Assembly (NCBI RefSeq): GCF_038095555.1
Contig: NZ_CP124591.1
Coordinates: forward strand, 1,550,001-1,614,000
Origin: Macrococcoides psychrotolerans
GTDB taxonomy: Bacteria > Bacillota > Bacilli > Staphylococcales > Staphylococcaceae
DNA length: 64,000 nucleotides
Direction of reading: 5' to 3'
The first letter of the stretch is position 1. Every line of letters starts with the position of its first letter. The position numbers were made by a program, and so were the translations under genes. The notes beneath the pieces were generated by a model that did not search any database, was not told where the DNA came from, and saw only the letters and a list, made by a program, of their open reading frames with translations. Of this stretch, positions 26,009 to 35,085 are shown in pieces.

Positions 26009-26082
26009 TGGAGCGGGTGATCGGAATCGAACCGACAACATCAGCTTGGAAGGCTGAGGTTATACCATTTAACTACACCCGC
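26009..26082 (-). tRNA. tRNA-Gly(TCC)
   Basis: 74 bases with encoded CCA. Acceptor GCGGGTG/CACCCGC, anticodon stem TCAGC/GCTGA, loop CTTCCAA giving TCC. Confidence 0.95.
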
Positions 26083-26089
26083 TTAACAA

Positions 26090-26166
26090 TGGGGCGACTG
26101 ATGGGAATCGAACCCACGAATGTCGGAACCACAATCCGATGCGTTAACCACTTCGCCACAATCGCC
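26090..26166 (-). tRNA. tRNA-His(GTG)
   Basis: 77 bases with encoded CCA. The extra 5' G (G-1) opposite discriminator C, typical of histidine tRNA, is present. Anticodon GTG in TTGTGGT. Confidence 0.95.
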
Positions 26167-26187
26167 TTGTATAATAAAATTAAAATA

Positions 26188-26260
26188 TGGCTCAGGACGG
26201 AATCGAACCGCCGACACAAGGATTTTCAATCCTTTGCTCTACCGACTGAGCTACTGAGCC
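26188..26260 (-). tRNA. tRNA-Phe(GAA)
   Basis: 73 bases. Acceptor GGCTCAG/CTGAGCC, discriminator A, anticodon loop TTGAAAA giving GAA. CCA not encoded. Confidence 0.95.
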
Positions 26261-26265
26261 AAACA

Positions 26266-26341
26266 TGGCGGTCCCGACGGGAATCGAACCCGCGATCTCC
26301 TGCGTGACAGGCAGGCATGTTAACCGCTACACCACGGGACC
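26266..26341 (-). tRNA. tRNA-Asp(GTC)
   Basis: 76 bases with encoded CCA. Acceptor GGTCCCG/CGGGACC, discriminator G, anticodon loop CTGTCAC giving GTC. Confidence 0.95.
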
Positions 26342-26349
26342 ACTAATAA

Positions 26350-26423
<74 letters not shown>

Positions 26424-26461
26424 ATAATAATAAATAATGTCTCAAAAACGAGTACTTATAT

Positions 26462-26490
26462 AATATAGCACTTTCGTTTTGTGAATGCAA
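26462..26490 (-). promoter_or_regulatory. Promoter of the eight-gene tRNA cluster
   Basis: On the minus strand TTGCAT (26485-26490) and TATATT (26462-26467) are separated by exactly 17 bases, about 39 bases before the initiator tRNA. Confidence 0.75.
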
Positions 26491-26597
26491 TATTAAAAAA
26501 GTGTAAATAACCTCTTATTTTGCATTAATATAATAAAATCTTTATAAACAATAATATATTCTTCTGCATCTTTAAATGTGAGATGCATCGAAACATA

Positions 26598-26628
26598 AAA
26601 ATAAGAACAAGGCGAACGCCTTGTTCTT
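26598..26628 (-). terminator. Terminator of the two-gene tRNA unit
   Basis: AAGAACAAGGC (26603-26613) pairs with GCCTTGTTCTT (26618-26628). On the minus strand A, five T, A and more T follow. Confidence 0.78.
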
Positions 26629-26633
26629 CATAA

Positions 26634-26721
26634 CGGAGATGGAGAGATTTGAACTCTCGCGCCGGTTACCCGACCTACACCCTTAGCAGGGGCGCCTCTT
26701 CAGCCACTTGAGTACATCTCC
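26634..26721 (-). tRNA. tRNA-Ser(GCT)
   Basis: 88 bases with a long variable arm. Acceptor GGAGATG/CATCTCC, discriminator G, anticodon loop CTGCTAA giving GCT. CCA not encoded. Belongs to a separate two-gene unit with its own promoter and terminator. Confidence 0.95.
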
Positions 26722-26722
26722 A

Positions 26723-26797
26723 TGGCTCCACAGGTAGGACTCGAACCTACGACCGATCGGTTAACAGCCGATAGCTCTACCACTGAGCTACTGTGGA
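26723..26797 (-). tRNA. tRNA-Asn(GTT), copy 2
   Basis: 75 bases with encoded CCA, identical to the copy at 25930-26004. It precedes tRNA-Ser(GCT) by one base. Confidence 0.96.
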
Positions 26798-26817
26798 TTA
26801 ATTAATCAACAAATACT

Positions 26818-26845
26818 ATTATATCAATTCAAAGCAATTGGTCAA
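26818..26845 (-). promoter_or_regulatory. Promoter of the tRNA-Asn/tRNA-Ser unit
   Basis: On the minus strand TTGACC (26840-26845) and a perfect TATAAT (26818-26823) are separated by 16 bases, 20 bases before the tRNA-Asn start. Confidence 0.85.
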
Positions 26846-26882
26846 TAGTTTTAGCAAATTTTTTTATGCTACTTTTACACTA

Positions 26883-27431
26883 TTAACTCAGTAATGAATA
26901 CATCGATAGTATTTCGATGAGTTTTGGGTTCATTTGTTCATCTATATTGAGTTTATGTAGTCGATCTTGTTTCTTAAGCTTTGTCCTAAGTGAGTATTCC
27001 AGCTTAATGGTATTGATGAACTGTGAATTAAACACATACTTACTGATTGGTACAGAGATATTCGACTTATCATCAAAGTAGACGATTGTATCTAGAAACT
27101 CCCCTTCTTTATAATAATCGACATATTGCAAGTTAATCCAGCTTTGTTCTTTAGAACGATCGCTATGGGTCGGGAAGAAATAGGCATTACATACGGGGTC
27201 AACAACTACAGGGGGTTTCGTCGTAATATTGGCAATGAGCTTTGTCGCAAGCTTACGGTTATTATAAGATGAATGGTAGAAAACACATGAGGACTCTATA
27301 ATTGAGAGCGGTCGTTCTTCTACGATAAATGGAGTTTCATTAAATTCTCCGACGAGCGACAGATGCTTCTTCTTTTCAAAATGACTTTTAATATACATTG
27401 TACGTTCTGTAATAATATATTTCGCCATCAT
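26883..27431 (-). CDS. comK: Competence transcription factor ComK
   Basis: 182 residues from the ATG at 27431 (a second ATG follows directly; AAGGAG upstream). The conserved ComK core is visible: PLSIIESSCVFYHSSYNNRK, then KPPVVVDP, FFPTHSDRS, SWINLQYVDYY and the later PISKYVFNSQF. ComK activates late competence genes by binding AAAA-N5-TTTT box pairs in DNA-uptake promoters. It diverges from the IDEAL-domain gene. No truncation or frameshift is visible. Expression cannot be judged from sequence. Confidence 0.92.
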   Translation of the reverse strand: MMAKYIITERTMYIKSHFEKKKHLSLVGEFNETPFIVEERPLSIIESSCVFYHSSYNNRKLATKLIANITTKPPVVVDPVCNAYFFPTHSDRSKEQSWINLQYVDYYKEGEFLDTIVYFDDKSNISVPISKYVFNSQFINTIKLEYSLRTKLKKQDRLHKLNIDEQMNPKLIEILSMYSLLS

Positions 27432-27686
27432 TAATCTCCTTATCTCACGAATGTTAGCTTTATTATACGTGAATTTTTTTAACATTTGTTAAATTGTCAA
27501 AAAATTTAAAGAACTTTACATTTTTTTATTTTTCTTATATTTTTTTAAATATATCATTGTTAACGTTTAAATTTATTGCGAGCAGGCTATAGTGTTATAT
27601 ATAATAATTTAAATTTTCAGAATTATATTGCAATTTTGTTTTTACTACTTTATACTCATTTATAATCACTTAAGGAGGTCATTAAC

Positions 27687-27893
27687 ATGAACCAATATCA
27701 AGCACAGCTAAGCGGTCTGGAAACATTCGTATCAAATCTAAATTCACTTTACATTGAATTAATTATCGATGATGCAGTGAAATCACATCATATTAAAGAA
27801 CTGAAAGTAAAGATTGATGAGGCGCTGATACATGATGACAAGGAAGCTTTCTTTAATTATACAAATGAACTAAAGGCGCTGGAGGAACTATAA
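27687..27893 (+). CDS. IDEAL-domain small protein
   Basis: 68 residues with AAGGAGG before the ATG. The C-terminal half IDEALIHDDKEAFFNYTNEL contains the literal I-D-E-A-L motif that names the domain, with the downstream D-K-E-x-F pattern. IDEAL domains occur at the C-terminus of ComK-related and stress proteins of Firmicutes and are thought to mediate protein interactions. Here it stands alone, divergent from comK, which suggests a link to competence control, though no activity is known. A hairpin terminator follows. Confidence 0.88.
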   Translation: MNQYQAQLSGLETFVSNLNSLYIELIIDDAVKSHHIKELKVKIDEALIHDDKEAFFNYTNELKALEEL

Positions 27894-27915
27894 TTGAACA
27901 CCGTAATAATAAATT

Positions 27916-27951
27916 GAGCGTATATTCACTGTTATTATGTGAACATACGCT
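27916..27951. terminator. Bidirectional terminator between the IDEAL gene and lplA
   Basis: GAGCGTAT-A-TTCAC pairs with GTGAA-C-ATACGCTC, with one mismatch, flanked by A/T runs on both sides of the converging genes. Confidence 0.78.
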
Positions 27952-27957
27952 CTTATA

Positions 27958-28947
27958 TTATATTGCGATTAAACTTAAAAACTCTTCCGCTGTCACTCTG
28001 CCAAAATAATGAGTAAAATCTATCTGCTCGATTTGTGCTTCGACAGCCTGCTTTTGGTGCGGCAATCCTTTTAACATCGCTTCTACGTCTGCAATCTCTC
28101 CGACACCGAAGAAATCTCCGTAAATTTTAACATCTTGCATAATACCATTTCTTACATCTATTTTAAGCTCCAGCATTCCGCCTGGAAACTTCTGTTTAAC
28201 TTCATAATTATATTTCGGATTCTTACCATAATTCCAGTCGAAGTTACGATACTTTTCGTTACTGAGTGTTTCAATCTGCTTCCAGTCTTCATCTGTCAGA
28301 AAATATTGCTCTACTGATTCACCTTTGAATATTGAATGGAGTAACGTCTTCTTAAACGTTTCCATATCCATTGGTTCATCAAGAAACTCCTGAATATTAG
28401 CCACACGTGAACGAATAGATTTAATACCTTTTGTAATCAGCTTCTTCTCGTTAACTGACAAGCTCTTGACAACTTCTTCAATATCACTATCCAGCATTAA
28501 CGTTCCGTGGCTGAACATGCGATCTCCTGACTGAAACATTGCATTTCCGGATATTTTACGTTCACCGACTTGCAGGTCATTACGACCACTCATTTCAGCG
28601 TCAATTCCTAGACCGTTTAACGCTTCTACGATTGGTATCGTAAACTTCTTAAAGTTATGGAAACTATCTTCATCTGCTTTAGTGACGAAACTAAAGTTAA
28701 GATTACCAAGGTCATGATACACTGCACCACCGCCAGATATACGGCGTACTACATGAATGTTGTGTTCATCGACATAGGATTGATTAATCTCTGCAAATGT
28801 ATTCTGATTCTTACCAATAATAATAGAAGGTTCATTCACATAGAATAAGAAATATGAGTCATCTTTTGGCAGATGCTTTAATACATACTCTTCCATTGCA
28901 AGATTGATTGTTGGGTCTGTTATATTGTTGTTATGAATGAATTTCAT
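27958..28947 (-). CDS. lplA: Lipoate-protein ligase A
   Basis: 329 residues. Attaches lipoate (or octanoate) to 2-oxoacid dehydrogenase and glycine-cleavage carriers using ATP. The lipoate-binding RRISGGGAVYHDLGNLNFSF motif lies at about 70-90, followed by the catalytic lysine region GRNDLQVGERKISGNAMFQ. A C-terminal accessory domain completes the full-length form. It starts 12 bases after the hemY stop, so read-through from the hem operon is possible. Confidence 0.94.
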   Translation of the reverse strand: MKFIHNNNITDPTINLAMEEYVLKHLPKDDSYFLFYVNEPSIIIGKNQNTFAEINQSYVDEHNIHVVRRISGGGAVYHDLGNLNFSFVTKADEDSFHNFKKFTIPIVEALNGLGIDAEMSGRNDLQVGERKISGNAMFQSGDRMFSHGTLMLDSDIEEVVKSLSVNEKKLITKGIKSIRSRVANIQEFLDEPMDMETFKKTLLHSIFKGESVEQYFLTDEDWKQIETLSNEKYRNFDWNYGKNPKYNYEVKQKFPGGMLELKIDVRNGIMQDVKIYGDFFGVGEIADVEAMLKGLPHQKQAVEAQIEQIDFTHYFGRVTAEEFLSLIAI

Positions 28948-28959
28948 ATTGCCCTCCTC

Positions 28960-30327
28960 TTAACGATGTGCAATCTTTAATGCCGCTTTTTGTGCCTGTG
29001 AGATACAGTCAGGTAATCCAACTGCTTCAAATGATGCACCCGTAATCACTAAATCAGGATAATGTGTCGATACGTAGTGCTGAATCGCATGGATCTTATC
29101 GATATGTCCTACTTCGTATTGCGGCATACTGTTATAGAGTCTCGTAACGATAGAGAACTCTGGTTCTCCAGTAATTTCCATCATCTTGTCTAGATCTTGA
29201 CGGGCAAGCTTAACAATAGCTGCGTCATCATGATCTTGAACGACAGTGTCTCCCGGTCTCCCTACATAGGCGCGCAGTAACGTCTTACCTTTAGGTGCTG
29301 CATGAGACCATTTCTTATCTGTCCAAGTACATGCAGTAATAACTGTATCTGAATTACGTGCGATAACAAATCCAGTGCCGTTCTCCTTATTATTTACCTG
29401 TGATTCATCGAAGGCCATTACGACTGTTGCTACGCTTGTCGTTTTCATCGTCTGGAAATAATCTAGCGGTCCATCCTTAAACCAGTCTTTAAACACTGTA
29501 TGTGGTACAGTTACAATAACACTGTCATAAAAATGAGTTTCACCATTCATTGTGATCTCATAGCCTTGTGAAGTCTTATTAATCGCTTCAACTTTGTGGT
29601 TATATTTAATTGTAACCCCTTTGTCGACAAGCACTTCAGCAAGACGCTCTATAAAACTTTGCAAGCCGTTTTTGAACTGACGAAACTGCCCTTGTTTTGG
29701 TGCTGATTTCGTCTCTCTACGATTACGGCGCATCCCTTTTATTAAACTGCCATGACGTTCTTCTGTCTTCTTGAAGTCCGGAAATGTTGACTTCAAGCTC
29801 AGTTTATCAATATCCGCTCCGTATATACCGGACATCAGGGGTTCAATAAGATTCTCAAGTGTTTCATTGCCGAGACGACGTCTAAAGAATGCTCCGACTG
29901 AAACATCCGGATTCATCGGTTTCGGTTTGATGATATAATCCATTCCTGCTCGAACTTTCCCAATTGGTGAAATCAATCTTGTTGTAATAAAAGGGCGCAG
30001 TTCAGTAGGGATGCCGAGAATAGCACCTCCTGGTATCGGATGGAGCTTATTCTTTGCATATATATAAGACTGGCCTGTATTGTTGACAACAAGATCATCT
30101 TTCATTCCAATATCTGCGGCAAGTTCTGTCATGATTTTCTTTCGACCTAAATAAGATTCTGGTCCTAATTCAATCGTATAACCATCTTTGCGATATGTTT
30201 TAATCTTACCGCCTGGAACATCACTTGCTTCAATAATATCAATCTCAAAATCGGGTGATTCCTGTCCAAGATAATATGCAGCTGACAGTCCAGTGATACC
30301 CGCTCCGATAATTGCACACTTCTTCAT
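28960..30327 (-). CDS. hemY: Coproporphyrinogen III oxidase (HemY/CgoX type)
   Basis: 455 residues. An FAD enzyme of the Gram-positive coproporphyrin-dependent haem pathway that oxidises coproporphyrinogen III to coproporphyrin III. The dinucleotide-binding motif IGAGITGLSAAYYLG is at the N-terminus (about 7-21) and the C-terminal ITGASFEAVGLPDCI loop closes the FAD site. Part of hemE-hemH-hemY with short gaps (17 bases from hemH). Confidence 0.95.
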   Translation of the reverse strand: MKKCAIIGAGITGLSAAYYLGQESPDFEIDIIEASDVPGGKIKTYRKDGYTIELGPESYLGRKKIMTELAADIGMKDDLVVNNTGQSYIYAKNKLHPIPGGAILGIPTELRPFITTRLISPIGKVRAGMDYIIKPKPMNPDVSVGAFFRRRLGNETLENLIEPLMSGIYGADIDKLSLKSTFPDFKKTEERHGSLIKGMRRNRRETKSAPKQGQFRQFKNGLQSFIERLAEVLVDKGVTIKYNHKVEAINKTSQGYEITMNGETHFYDSVIVTVPHTVFKDWFKDGPLDYFQTMKTTSVATVVMAFDESQVNNKENGTGFVIARNSDTVITACTWTDKKWSHAAPKGKTLLRAYVGRPGDTVVQDHDDAAIVKLARQDLDKMMEITGEPEFSIVTRLYNSMPQYEVGHIDKIHAIQHYVSTHYPDLVITGASFEAVGLPDCISQAQKAALKIAHR

Positions 30328-30344
30328 AATATAACAGCTCTTTT

Positions 30345-31265
30345 CTATGAATTAATTACTGATACTATTTCGTCTACCATCGCACCGATAAATAATGGAT
30401 GCGTGTCTGGCATATGTGGCCTATGATACTTGACACCGAGTTCATTGCATACGACTTTACATTCATAGTCATTATCATAGAGCACTTCCAGATGCTCACA
30501 TACGAATCCCACTGGTGTATAGATAAAATGCTGATAATGCTTCTCTTCATAGATTGCTCTGGTTAAATCCTGAACATCCGGACCGAGCCAAGGATCAGGC
30601 GTATTCCCTTCAGACTGCCAGCCTGTTTCTACATGTTTAATGTCTGATTGTTGTTCAATCAGCTGTGCCGTTTCTTCTAGCTGAGCTGGGTAAGGATCTC
30701 CCATCTCTTTAATCTTCTCTGGAAGACTGTGCGCACTTACGATAAGTACTGTATCATCCTGCTCAGATTCAGGGATATGTGAAAGCGTCTGATTTACTTG
30801 TTCTGTCCAGTACTGAATAAACTTCTCCTGTTTGTAGAATGCGTCTACATGATACAGTTTAATATCTTTCGTTTCTGCAATCTCACGTGCACGTTTATTG
30901 TAGCTGCCGACTGAAAAGTTCGAATAATGTGGTGCAAGTACTATCGTTACCGCTTCTGTAATTCCGTCTTTCGCCATTTGGTCCACTGCATCCTCGATAA
31001 ATGGTGCGATATGCTTTAAACCGATATACAGTTGATAATTTTCACCTGTTCTTTCATTTAAAGCCTGCACAAGTGCTTCAGCCTGACGTTCAGTCGTTCC
31101 TGCAAGCGGAGAGATTCCACCGATTGCTTTGTAACGATCTTTTAAATCCTGCAGCGCTTCTTCACTAGGCTTTCTACCGCGTCGTATATGTGTATAGTAT
31201 GGTTCAATATCTTCTTCTGTATATGGCGTGCCATATGCCATTACAAGTAACCCTTTTTTTGTCAT
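30345..31265 (-). CDS. hemH: Coproporphyrin III ferrochelatase
   Basis: 306 residues. Inserts iron into coproporphyrin III (also called CpfC). It begins MTKKGLLVMAYGTPY; the metal-site histidine is in VLAPHYSNFSVGSY and the glutamate is in GFVCEHLEVLYD. The Bacillus-type enzyme lacks the iron-sulphur cluster, as here. Middle gene of hemEHY, 14 bases after hemE. Confidence 0.95.
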   Translation of the reverse strand: MTKKGLLVMAYGTPYTEEDIEPYYTHIRRGRKPSEEALQDLKDRYKAIGGISPLAGTTERQAEALVQALNERTGENYQLYIGLKHIAPFIEDAVDQMAKDGITEAVTIVLAPHYSNFSVGSYNKRAREIAETKDIKLYHVDAFYKQEKFIQYWTEQVNQTLSHIPESEQDDTVLIVSAHSLPEKIKEMGDPYPAQLEETAQLIEQQSDIKHVETGWQSEGNTPDPWLGPDVQDLTRAIYEEKHYQHFIYTPVGFVCEHLEVLYDNDYECKVVCNELGVKYHRPHMPDTHPLFIGAMVDEIVSVINS

Positions 31266-31279
31266 AAGTCAATTCCCCT

Positions 31280-32326
31280 TTATGATTTTGATTTATAAGC
31301 GCGTGAATAATCATGTACAAACGCACTTACACGTCTTAACGTATCTGGTTGTACTTCTGGAAATACGCCGTGACCTAAGTTAAAGATGTAGCTATCTGAT
31401 TGTAGTCCTTGATCTAGAATACGCTTAAGATGAGACTCAATTACTTCCCATGGCGCCATAAGAATCGCGGGATCTAAGTTACCTTGAAGTGTCTTTGTAA
31501 TACCTAACTGACGTGCCTCTTCAATCTGTAATCTCCAGTCGAGCCCTAATACATCTACAGGTAATGCGTTCCACTCTTGGATTAAGTGACTTGCACCAAC
31601 TCCGAACGTTGTGACCGGTACACCTTTCGCTTTAATTTCTTTAAATATGCGTTCCATGTGTGGTGCAATAAATGTATGATAATCCGCACGATTTAATGCA
31701 CCTACCCATGAATCAAATACTTGGATCATCTTACATCCTGCATCAATTTGTGCATGTGTATATGTAATACACATATCTGCGAGTTTCTCCATCAGTAAAT
31801 GCCATGCTTCAGGTGCTTCATACATCATTGCCTTCGTCTTATTATAGTTTTTAGAAGGGCCACCTTCAATCATATAGCTCGCTAATGTAAACGGTGCGCC
31901 TGTAAAACCGATCAAAGGAACATTTAGCTGTTCAGTCGTTAATAATTTAATCGTATCAAGAATGTAAGGCACATCCTGTTCTGGATGTATTTCACCTAAC
32001 TTTTCTACATCCTTCTTTGAACGGATTGGGTTATCGATAACAGGACCGATACCCGATTTGATTTCAACATCCACACCAATAGCACCAAGCGGACTCATTA
32101 TATCCTTATATAAAATTGCAGCATCTGTATTATATTGATCAACCGGAAGTTTTGTTACATAAGCACACAGCTCCGGATCGTGCGTAATTTCAAATAAGCT
32201 ATGCGTCTCTTTAATCTTTCGGTATTCCGGCTGACTACGCCCGGCCTGACGCATAAACCATACCGGTGTATGCTCCGTCTTCTCTCCACGTGCAGTTCTT
32301 AAGATAGTGTCATTAAATTGATTCAA
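31280..32326 (-). CDS. hemE: Uroporphyrinogen decarboxylase
   Basis: 348 residues. Decarboxylates uroporphyrinogen III to coproporphyrinogen III. The N-terminal signature PVWFMRQAGRSQPEYRKIK contains the substrate-binding Arg pair, and the YNTDAAILYKDIMSPLGAIG segment carries the catalytic Asp. The start codon is TTG with the strong AGGGGGAAA site, the same unusual pairing as accC. First gene of hemEHY, divergent from the TRAP gene. Confidence 0.96.
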   Translation of the reverse strand: MNQFNDTILRTARGEKTEHTPVWFMRQAGRSQPEYRKIKETHSLFEITHDPELCAYVTKLPVDQYNTDAAILYKDIMSPLGAIGVDVEIKSGIGPVIDNPIRSKKDVEKLGEIHPEQDVPYILDTIKLLTTEQLNVPLIGFTGAPFTLASYMIEGGPSKNYNKTKAMMYEAPEAWHLLMEKLADMCITYTHAQIDAGCKMIQVFDSWVGALNRADYHTFIAPHMERIFKEIKAKGVPVTTFGVGASHLIQEWNALPVDVLGLDWRLQIEEARQLGITKTLQGNLDPAILMAPWEVIESHLKRILDQGLQSDSYIFNLGHGVFPEVQPDTLRRVSAFVHDYSRAYKSKS

Positions 32327-32460
32327 GCGTATTTCCCCCTACTATTAATATATACTCGATTTTATCATACAAACAGATTAGAATAACTATTATTAAACAA
32401 TGTCATAAAACTGACATATATCCTTTAAAATCGGGTAGTGTATATAAAGGAGGAATTGTG

Positions 32461-32955
32461 ATGAAAACGTATATTACGTATGGAACAGAATATTTTCTTA
32501 AACAAATTGTTAATAACAATAAAACACGTGATATCTTTACTTTTGTTGAAGAAGATAACACGTATTTATATGAAGAAACAGATCAAGAAACGTTATTCAG
32601 TGCACCACAGACATTCGATGTTATTCGTCAAGATGCAGTGTTGCTTGAGCTGCCGATGTTAATGATATACTTTGTTGTCAGTAACGCAAGACAAGACGTA
32701 TTCGATACTCATGAACTACCTCTTGAAGACTTATACCGATATGAAGGCTATCATGCTTTGCGATTACTTAAACCCGTACGTGGTGAAACTTACGCTTACG
32801 TGCTGCAATTTGATTCAAAAGCACATATGACAGACTTTAAGAAAAGTAGTTTCTTCCGTAAATATTTAAGCGAAGAAGCATTAAAACAATATCAGTCTGC
32901 GGACTTTATCAATAATATTTATTATACGAAGCATCTGTTTCCGCTTGAAGACTAG
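32461..32955 (+). CDS. TRAP/HmoB-like protein (ABM-domain)
   Basis: 164 residues from the ATG at 32461 with AAAGGAGG upstream. The sequence resembles staphylococcal TRAP: MKTYITYGTEYFLKQI at the start, YRYEGYHALRLLKPVRGETY in the middle and FKKSSFFRKYLSEEALKQY near the end. TRAP was proposed to affect RNAIII signalling, a claim later disputed; the fold is related to antibiotic-monooxygenase/haem-degrading HmoB proteins. Its position divergent from hemEHY supports a haem-related role. Confidence 0.85.
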   Translation: MKTYITYGTEYFLKQIVNNNKTRDIFTFVEEDNTYLYEETDQETLFSAPQTFDVIRQDAVLLELPMLMIYFVVSNARQDVFDTHELPLEDLYRYEGYHALRLLKPVRGETYAYVLQFDSKAHMTDFKKSSFFRKYLSEEALKQYQSADFINNIYYTKHLFPLED

Positions 32956-32965
32956 AATATCAATA

Positions 32966-33001
32966 AAACCATCCTTTCCAGAACGTTGGAGAGGATGGTT
33001 T
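32966..33001. terminator. Terminator between the TRAP gene and ecsB
   Basis: AAACCATCCT-TTCCA pairs with TGGA-GAGGATGGTTT, followed by TTTAT on the plus strand; the A-run serves the converging ecsB. Confidence 0.82.
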
Positions 33002-33014
33002 TTATATGGATATA

Positions 33015-34226
33015 TCAGTCCCTTAAGAGATTCATACGCTTCTCAATCTTCGCTGAAACACTATTCAATGCAAAGAACATCATCACATAAAGGATGATAG
33101 CGAAATAAAAGTGTGCTGGATAGATAAGGATATAACAAACAGCAATCACTGTCGTCGTTACAATCGAAAGTTTACGCATAAACTTTCTAAATCCTTGAAG
33201 AACGAGCGCTTCAGGTGTCGGCCATACTTTCGGCCACAGACTGAACGCCTGCATCTTATAGAACTGTGAAGCTTGCATAATAATCGCATAGCTAAAGAAT
33301 AAACCGATGATAAGCCCTACTATATATTGGTGCACGAGCCACATAAGAACGCAGCCGACAACAATCAGACGCACTACAATCCACATACTATCATTACTTC
33401 TCACAAAATTTCTGACGAATAAATATTCAAACATATGCTCTTCTGTATAGTGAGACTTTCTCGGAAGCAGTGCATCAAAGTATCGTCTGCGTACTGCTTT
33501 ATCCTTCATCCCTTTTACATCTGTAAACATATTGATCAGCTTATTCTGTGCTTGATACAGCTGATGCTCATAATCTATATACTGTCCAAAGTTGAGAAGA
33601 CGGTGTGCTGCATTCTTATTAAATAGATAGATTAACCCTAACGTAAACATAATAATAGAAATAATCGTAACCGGTAATCCTTCCAGTGCAGTATAGATGC
33701 CAGACAGCGCCATTAAAAAGATGAGGAAGCTGATATAGCCATTCATAATGCCTAGCTTCATCATCAAATGGCGCATAATAAGTCCGCTATAGATCATCCA
33801 CACCCCCAGAACAATCGCGCATACATACCCTGTCACCGATGCTGTTCTTTCCATATATAATGGTGCTAATAGGCCACCCATTACGATAAATAATAGTGTG
33901 CGCAATATACCGCTCCTAATGATGGCCTGTTTAAAATAAGGGTCCATATCGCGTTCGAAATTGAGCAGAAATATGCTATCTGCAGATTTCATAAAAGTTC
34001 TGAGCGGGGTAACTGTAAACGCTGCAAGTATTACAGCGATGATCAGATTATAGTTGACATTCTCTGGCAGATTCTTGAGCAGCTGAGAATATTGCAGCAT
34101 CAATGCACCAAATGCAATCGTCAAGAAAACAATAAAATGGCCATTAAAGATAAATTTACTATAATAAGCGACCTCTTTGTCGTTTCTTGCCTTCCTGTCA
34201 TAAAATAATTGGCGTGCCTTATTCAT
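33015..34226 (-). CDS. ecsB: ABC transporter permease EcsB
   Basis: 403 residues from the ATG at 34226, placed by AGGTGA; a GTG three codons upstream is unlikely. About ten hydrophobic segments form a membrane protein typical of EcsB. Together with EcsA it forms a transporter reported to influence secretion, proteolysis and intramembrane processing in B. subtilis; the cargo is not firmly known. The start overlaps the ecsA stop, indicating coupling. Confidence 0.9.
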   Translation of the reverse strand: MNKARQLFYDRKARNDKEVAYYSKFIFNGHFIVFLTIAFGALMLQYSQLLKNLPENVNYNLIIAVILAAFTVTPLRTFMKSADSIFLLNFERDMDPYFKQAIIRSGILRTLLFIVMGGLLAPLYMERTASVTGYVCAIVLGVWMIYSGLIMRHLMMKLGIMNGYISFLIFLMALSGIYTALEGLPVTIISIIMFTLGLIYLFNKNAAHRLLNFGQYIDYEHQLYQAQNKLINMFTDVKGMKDKAVRRRYFDALLPRKSHYTEEHMFEYLFVRNFVRSNDSMWIVVRLIVVGCVLMWLVHQYIVGLIIGLFFSYAIIMQASQFYKMQAFSLWPKVWPTPEALVLQGFRKFMRKLSIVTTTVIAVCYILIYPAHFYFAIILYVMMFFALNSVSAKIEKRMNLLRD

Positions 34227-34959
34227 GTGCGTCACCTGTCACATGAATATAGATGTCATCCAGTGATGCATGCGGCATATCAAACTGACCTTGCAGATTA
34301 TTAAGGGTCCCATAAGCAATAAGTCTGCCGTGATGCATCAGTAAGAAGCGGTCACAATATTTCTCAGCTGTTGCAAGAATATGTGTACTCATCAATACAG
34401 TCCGATTGTTCTGACGTGCTTCAACCATAAGTTCCAGCATCGTTTGAATACCGAGTGGATCGAGGCCGAGAAATGGCTCATCGATAATATATAGTTCAGG
34501 CTGAACGATAAATGCACATATGATCATCACTTTCTGCTTCATTCCTTTAGAGAAATGTGCTGGAAAAGCTTTCAATTTATCTTCTAATCTAAAGACTTTC
34601 AATAATGGTCGTGCGCGTTCCATCGCTTCATCCAGTGGGATATGATAAGCCATTGCAGTCATATCTATATGCTCTGCTAATGTCAGTTCCTCGTATAAGA
34701 CAGGAGATTCTGGAATATAAGAAAGCTTATTTCTATATTCATAAGGATGTTCTGCTAACGATACACCATCAATTTGTAGTGTTCCTGAGATGGGTCTCAG
34801 TAACCCAAGCATATGTTTGATTGTCGTACTCTTACCCGCTCCGTTAAGTCCGATAAGTCCGATGATTTCACCATTTTGAAGTTCAAAATCGATATCATGT
34901 ATGACAGGCTGATTGCCATAGCCGCCTGTCAAGTTCGTCACTTTCACTGTCACGTTCAT
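34219..34959 (-). CDS. ecsA: ABC transporter ATP-binding protein EcsA
   Basis: 246 residues. Walker A GLNGAGKST (about 37-45), signature FSKGMKQKV, Walker B LYIIDEPFLGLDP and the H-loop STHI are all present, so it is an active ABC ATPase. It is the partner of EcsB. It diverges from the hit gene. Confidence 0.94.
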   Translation of the reverse strand: MNVTVKVTNLTGGYGNQPVIHDIDFELQNGEIIGLIGLNGAGKSTTIKHMLGLLRPISGTLQIDGVSLAEHPYEYRNKLSYIPESPVLYEELTLAEHIDMTAMAYHIPLDEAMERARPLLKVFRLEDKLKAFPAHFSKGMKQKVMIICAFIVQPELYIIDEPFLGLDPLGIQTMLELMVEARQNNRTVLMSTHILATAEKYCDRFLLMHHGRLIAYGTLNNLQGQFDMPHASLDDIYIHVTGDAHE

Positions 34960-35085
34960 TCTCCATTCTACAAACTATTTTCATCATTGTATCAAATGTA
35001 TGATTGTTGCTACAATTATAACGTATGTTGTGAATATTTTAATAAAATCTTATATAATAGAGAAAATTGCATAGGAGGCCATACA

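Noticed and set aside
26008..26307. Plus-strand 99-residue reading frame with GIEPTT-like repeats
   Set aside because: It runs antisense through tRNA-Gly, tRNA-His, tRNA-Phe and part of tRNA-Asp; the protein-like repeats are the translated T-arms. A well-known artefact.
34813..35085. Long N-terminal extension of the HIT protein
   Set aside because: It overlaps ecsA and the promoter region and lacks a ribosome site; the ATG at 35086 has AGGAGGCC and matches the family start.
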